DNA of 9,816 bases from CAZVJA01 sp964626885 (GTDB lineage: Bacteria > Planctomycetota > Planctomycetia > Planctomycetales > Planctomycetaceae), in assembly GCA_964626885.1 (NCBI GenBank), contig CAZVJA010000204.1, positions 1 to 9,816 of the forward strand. The letters run 5' to 3'. A model generated the notes under the pieces. It was not told where the DNA came from. It was given only the letters and a program-made list of their open reading frames with translations, and did no database searches. The position numbers and the translations under genes were made by a program. Numbering within the stretch: the first letter of the stretch is position 1; each line of letters opens with the position of its first letter. Shown one piece after another: positions 6,779-9,816 of the stretch.

Positions 6779-9543
6779 TGGACGACGCCGGGAGAGGTTC
6801 CTCCACTTCGGTCGGGACGACGGACGGGAGAGGTCCCTCCACTTCGGTCGGGACGACGAAACGGCGGGAGGTCAATGCGATTGCGGGCCGGTTGAGTCTG
6901 CGGCCACCGCAGCGGGAAGCGCTGGAGATTCTGGACCGGGTGACCGACCTGGTTCCGCCGAAAGAGCGTATCGATCTGGAGTCCGCACTGGAGCTGATTC
7001 AGGGCGAATATCCGAGCGTGACCGATTTCGAGCGAGAGTTTCCGTCGCTTTGTTTCGCGCTGGCGACGGGGGTGGGCAAGACGCGGTTGATGGGGGCGTT
7101 CATCAGCTATTTGCACGAGGCGCATGGAATCGACAACTTTTTTGTGCTCGCGCCGAACTTGACGATCTACAACAAGCTGATCGCCGATTTCACGCCGGGT
7201 TCGCCGAAGTATGTCTTCACCGGTATCTCGGCGTTCGCCACGCAAGCGCCGGAGATCATCACCGGGGACAACTACGAATCGCGGGCGGGAACCCTCTTCG
7301 ACCAGTTGATTCGCTGCAAGGTCAATATCTTCAACATCTCCAAGATCAACACCGAAGTGCGGGGCGGGGCGTCGCCGCGCATCAAGCGGCTTTCCGAGTA
7401 TCTGGGAGAGAGCTATTTCGATTATCTGGCGAATCTGCCCGATTTGGTGCTGTTGATGGACGAATCGCACCGCTACCGGGCGAGCGCGGGAATTCGGGCA
7501 ATCAACGAGCTCAAGCCAATCCTGGGACTGGAGCTGACGGCCACTCCGTATGTGACGAGTGGAACGAAGACGACGCCGTTTCGCAATGTGATCTACGACT
7601 ATCCGCTCCGGAAAGCAATGGAGGACGGATTCGTCAAAGAACCGGCGGTGGTGACTCGGAAGGATTTCAGCCCGGCGGGGATGCAGGCCGCCGAACTGGA
7701 GCGGATGAAGCTGGAGGACGGGATCCGGTTGCACGAGCAGACAAAGGTGCAATTGGAAACCTACGCGCGCGATCACCAGCAGGAGATCGTGAAACCGTTC
7801 CTGTTGGTGATCGCGCGGGACACGACGCATGCCGCCGAACTGCAGACGCTGATTCGGAGCGAAGGGTTCTTTGGGGGCCAGTACGCCGAAAAGGTGATCC
7901 AGGTCGATTCGAGCGGCTCCGGAGCCGAGAAAGACGAGACGGTCGAGCGGTTGTTGCGAGTAGAACGGCCAGACGAGCCGACCGAGATCGTCATTCACGT
8001 CAATATGCTGAAAGAAGGCTGGGACGTCACCAATCTCTACACCATCGTGCCGTTGCGGGCGGCGAACGCGCGGGTGTTGATCGAGCAGTCGATTGGGCGC
8101 GGGTTGCGCTTGCCGTATGGGAAGCGGACGGGGGTGGCCGAGGTCGACCGGCTGAGCATCGTTGCCCACGACAAGTTTCAGGAGATCGTGGACGAAGCCA
8201 GTCGGCCAGACTCTGTCATCAGCAAGTTCGCGACAATCGAGCTGGGGGCAGGAGATCTCGAACGACAAGGGAAAACGGTCGTTGCCGAGTCAGTTGCTGA
8301 CAAGATTCTCGACGGTTCGGCGATTGTTGCGGGACGGGATGCCCCGCTTACCCAAGCTGAACAGGCGGTTGGAAACGCCATTTGGCGCTTGCTCTCGAAC
8401 GAGCAGCGCAACCCGGCCGAAGTCCCCGATGTTCGCTATTTGCAGCGGCCTGAGGTTTGCGCACGCATCGTCGAAGAGACGAAGGCTACCTACCTATCGG
8501 GCCAGCTGTCATTGGACGGCATCGACGCATCAGTCGACATCGAACAAGTTGTTGCCGATCTCATCTCGGTCAAGGTCGAGGGAACAATTTCGATACCTAG
8601 AATCACGGTTCTTCCAGCAGGCCCGGTGCGCTCCTGGTTCGAGCCATTTGTGGTCGACTTTTCCTCATGGCAGTTGCGGCCATCGGATCAAACCATCTTG
8701 AGTCAGTCGCTCCGCACTGGTGAGCAACTGACGTTTGGGATAGCTCCGGCGGCGGAGCGTGCGCGCCGAGTTCAGGACTACATTCTCAACGGGCTCGTTG
8801 CATTCGATGATGTTTCCTACGATCACAACGCAGCGATGCTCAACGACCTCGCTGATCAGACGATCGCCTATTTGCGCACGTATCTCGACGAATCCGAGAT
8901 CGAACCGGCGGTGCGCGAGCATCAGCGCCGCATTGCCGACCTGTTGCACAGCCAGATGCAAGATCACTATTTCGAAGAAGAGAGTCCGCTCGACGTCAAG
9001 GTTTCCGCGGGTTTCTCCGACATTCTTGCGCCAGCGTATACGCAGACACGGCCCTCGCTGAATTTTCGACAGCCTCCGCCCGATAAATCAAAGATCGCGA
9101 GTGAGCTCTTCGTGGGATTTCGTAGCTGCCTGCATACCCCGCAAAAGTTTCAGTCCGACCAGGAACGCATTTTGTCAGTGATCCTGGATCGAGAGGATGG
9201 CGCGCAGCGCTGGTTTCGGCCACAGCGCAATCAATTCAACATCTACTACCGACTTGGGAGTGAGCTTCCTCGGTATCAACCCGATTTTGTCGCTGAGTTC
9301 GATGATTTCATTGCCATGATCGAGGTCAAGGCGCGGAATGAACTCGGTAGCGCTGAGGTGGTCGCGAAACGGGATGCCGCTGTTACGTGGTGCGAGAGAG
9401 CGTCTGAGTACACGCGGTCCTATGACGGCGGCAAGCCCTGGATCTATTCGCTGATTCCACATGATGAGATCAGTGAGAACTGGACTGCGCGGAATTTGGT
9501 GGTCGCCAAGACGGTCAGTCCCGCAGGGACTTTGCTTCGGTAG
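6778..9543 (+). CDS. res: Type III-like restriction subunit (Res): DExH helicase plus PD...ExK nuclease
   Basis: 921 aa from the ATG at 6778, which overlaps the Mod stop (TGATG) and sits 7 nt after GGGGAGG (6764-6770). A GTG one codon upstream is possible but less likely. Helicase motifs: Walker A ATGVGKT (96-102), DESH (228-231), TATP (254-257), GWDV (414-417) and QSIGRGLR (437-444). The C-terminal nuclease shows PDFVAEFDDFIAMIEVK (835-851), with D836, E849 and K851 as likely metal and catalytic residues. This order and length fit type III Res, an ATP-dependent motor that cuts unmethylated DNA with Mod. The first ~28 residues are two 12-residue repeats (GRGxSTSVGTTx) encoded by a dispersed DNA repeat and are unlikely to be original. 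GC falls from about 62-67% in rows of the helicase half to about 50-57% after ~8200, hinting that the C-terminal half has a different history. The frame is intact and the key residues are present, so it looks functional. Confidence 0.92.
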   Translation: MDDAGRGSSTSVGTTDGRGPSTSVGTTKRREVNAIAGRLSLRPPQREALEILDRVTDLVPPKERIDLESALELIQGEYPSVTDFEREFPSLCFALATGVGKTRLMGAFISYLHEAHGIDNFFVLAPNLTIYNKLIADFTPGSPKYVFTGISAFATQAPEIITGDNYESRAGTLFDQLIRCKVNIFNISKINTEVRGGASPRIKRLSEYLGESYFDYLANLPDLVLLMDESHRYRASAGIRAINELKPILGLELTATPYVTSGTKTTPFRNVIYDYPLRKAMEDGFVKEPAVVTRKDFSPAGMQAAELERMKLEDGIRLHEQTKVQLETYARDHQQEIVKPFLLVIARDTTHAAELQTLIRSEGFFGGQYAEKVIQVDSSGSGAEKDETVERLLRVERPDEPTEIVIHVNMLKEGWDVTNLYTIVPLRAANARVLIEQSIGRGLRLPYGKRTGVAEVDRLSIVAHDKFQEIVDEASRPDSVISKFATIELGAGDLERQGKTVVAESVADKILDGSAIVAGRDAPLTQAEQAVGNAIWRLLSNEQRNPAEVPDVRYLQRPEVCARIVEETKATYLSGQLSLDGIDASVDIEQVVADLISVKVEGTISIPRITVLPAGPVRSWFEPFVVDFSSWQLRPSDQTILSQSLRTGEQLTFGIAPAAERARRVQDYILNGLVAFDDVSYDHNAAMLNDLADQTIAYLRTYLDESEIEPAVREHQRRIADLLHSQMQDHYFEEESPLDVKVSAGFSDILAPAYTQTRPSLNFRQPPPDKSKIASELFVGFRSCLHTPQKFQSDQERILSVILDREDGAQRWFRPQRNQFNIYYRLGSELPRYQPDFVAEFDDFIAMIEVKARNELGSAEVVAKRDAAVTWCERASEYTRSYDGGKPWIYSLIPHDEISENWTARNLVVAKTVSPAGTLLR
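6790..6861. repeat. Two tandem copies of a 36-bp dispersed-type repeat inside the Res 5' end
   Basis: Copy 1 is 6790-6825 and copy 2 is 6826-6861. They differ at one of the first 33 positions (t/c at the tenth base) plus the last three bases. A partial unit end (ggacgacgcc, 6780-6789) precedes copy 1, so the array reaches back to the start codon. The reverse complement contains a CCCGACCGAAGTGGAGG core, which resembles the small genomic repeats that give spurious 'PDRSGGTSP' peptides when translated. The 36-bp period is 12 codons, so the repeats keep the Res frame open. Confidence 0.8.
9517..9531 (+). terminator. Hairpin at the 3' end of Res (candidate weak terminator)
   Basis: AGTCCC (9517-9522) pairs with GGGACT (9526-9531) around a GCA loop, a 6-bp perfect stem. 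It is followed only by TT and then GCTTCGG, so the U-run is poor. It lies within the last codons of Res (encoding SPAGTLL). It may contribute to ending the operon with the next hairpin, or simply be chance in GC-rich DNA. Confidence 0.3.
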
Positions 9544-9565
9544 CGCGGCCACTTTCGTGCCGCGC
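9543..9565 (+). terminator. GC-rich hairpin right after the Res stop (candidate terminator)
   Basis: GCGCGGC (9543-9549) pairs with GCCGCGC (9559-9565). Two more pairs are possible inside (AC 9551-9552 with GT 9557-9558) across a one-base bulge, leaving a tttc loop. The stem is strong and begins on the last base of the stop codon. No T-run follows, so it is not a textbook intrinsic terminator; it could instead protect the mRNA 3' end. Confidence 0.35.
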
Positions 9566-9761
9566 GGTGGTGGGCGGGTTGCGACGACGGGGAGATTCTT
9601 CACTGCGTTCAGAATGACATGGTGGGCAGGGCGGCGTTGGGGGGGTGATTTGCCTTGATTTCGATTGGAGAGGCCGCTTGCCTGGGGCGGAGGGGCGCGC
9701 AAGAATAATCAATAGGTGAGCAGTCAGACTTCGTTGATCGAGACGCAAGGGAGGATGGCGA
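9544..9761. other. Intergenic region between the R-M operon and the Mop gene
   Basis: It contains the GC-rich hairpin, the dispersed repeat and a short AT-richer patch (9701-9713). In that patch AATAAT (9704-9709) could be a -10 for the Mop gene; the only -35-like word, TTGCCT (9678-9683), is 20 bp away, so the promoter call is weak. Open frames here on both strands are short, repeat-derived and lack ribosome binding sites. Confidence 0.5.
9590..9620. repeat. Small dispersed repeat of the 'HSERSEES' type
   Basis: The stretch gattcttcactgcgttcag and the following aatgacat match, in reverse complement, the common genomic repeat cattctgaacgcagtgaaga, whose translation gives the familiar spurious HSERSEES peptide. 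Its layout (ggaga, then ttc-tc, cact-cg-tc, ending gac) parallels the 36-bp repeat at the Res start, so both may belong to one broad repeat family. It lies between genes. A short gcgacgacgg precedes it, similar to the end of the other repeat's unit. Confidence 0.65.
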
Positions 9762-9816
9762 ATGAGGATCAGCGCACGCAATCAGCTCAAGGGGACGGTG
9801 ACGCATATCGAGGGGC
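9762..9816 (+). CDS. Mop-domain molybdate-binding protein (molbindin), 5' end only
   Basis: Only the first 18 codons are present, starting MRISARNQLKGTV. This opening is highly characteristic of the Mop/TOBE domain of stand-alone molbindins, which are about 70 aa and bind molybdate or tungstate in the cytoplasm as oligomers. AAGGGAGG (9747-9754) lies 7 nt before the ATG, a very good ribosome binding site. It is separated from the R-M operon by a repeat-containing gap and is probably not part of the defence cassette. Other genes of molybdate transport would be expected to the right. The same N-terminus can also begin a Mop-containing fusion, so the full length is unknown. Confidence 0.75.
   Translation, partial: MRISARNQLKGTVTHIEG

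Noticed and set aside
6700..8268. 522-codon minus-strand frame and 523-codon alternative plus-strand frame over Res
   Set aside because: Both are high-GC shadows of Res. The minus-strand frame contains two PDRSGGTSP strings, which mark the dispersed repeat, not a gene.
689..9543. Assignment to DISARM or BREX because of the SNF2 helicase plus methyltransferase
   Set aside because: No DrmA, DrmB, DrmC, PglZ, BrxC or BrxL-like gene. The methyltransferase and the Res with C-terminal PD...ExK are type III in order and motifs.

Overview
The window looks like a defence island in a fairly GC-rich bacterium. It carries one four-gene operon on the + strand (689-9543): a type III-like restriction-modification (R-M) cassette with two extra genes. 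The host is probably Chloroflexota (Thermomicrobia-like) or a similar lineage. That guess rests on weak cues: 7-bp tandem repeats, small dispersed repeats between and inside genes, a Gram-positive-style SOS box and a stand-alone Mop-type molybdate-binding gene. No rRNA or housekeeping gene is present to settle it.

Layout. 1-688 is non-coding. It holds a long 7-bp tandem repeat (36-151), a leftward promoter with a LexA-type box in its spacer (290-318), a second and different 7-bp repeat (334-361), and an extended -10 (652-660) just before the operon. 689-3547 encodes a SNF2-family helicase/translocase with a long coiled-coil tail. 3549-5135 encodes a DUF6119 (TIGR04141, 'sporadically distributed') protein with a possible nuclease-like motif. 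5156-6778 encodes a beta-class N6-adenine methyltransferase (Mod). 6778-9543 encodes a type III-type Res with a DExH helicase and a C-terminal PD...ExK nuclease. Two hairpins surround the Res stop. 9544-9761 is intergenic and contains a dispersed repeat. At 9762 a molbindin-like Mop gene begins and runs off the end.

How the genes fit together. The four genes are packed with a 1-nt gap, a 20-nt gap and a 1-nt overlap, so they are almost certainly co-transcribed. Mod should methylate host DNA at one adenine-containing site and also give Res its specificity. Res should translocate on and cut unmodified DNA. The SNF2 protein is a second ATP-driven DNA motor, and the DUF6119 protein may be a second effector. 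Their roles are inference.

Composition is uneven. Row counts by hand put the DUF6119 gene at about 43-55% GC and the Mod target-recognition region at about 40-55%. The Mod ends and the Res helicase half are mostly above 60%. This fits a mosaic cassette whose specificity and effector parts have been exchanged. The first ~28 codons of Res are largely a tandem dispersed repeat that has become coding sequence.
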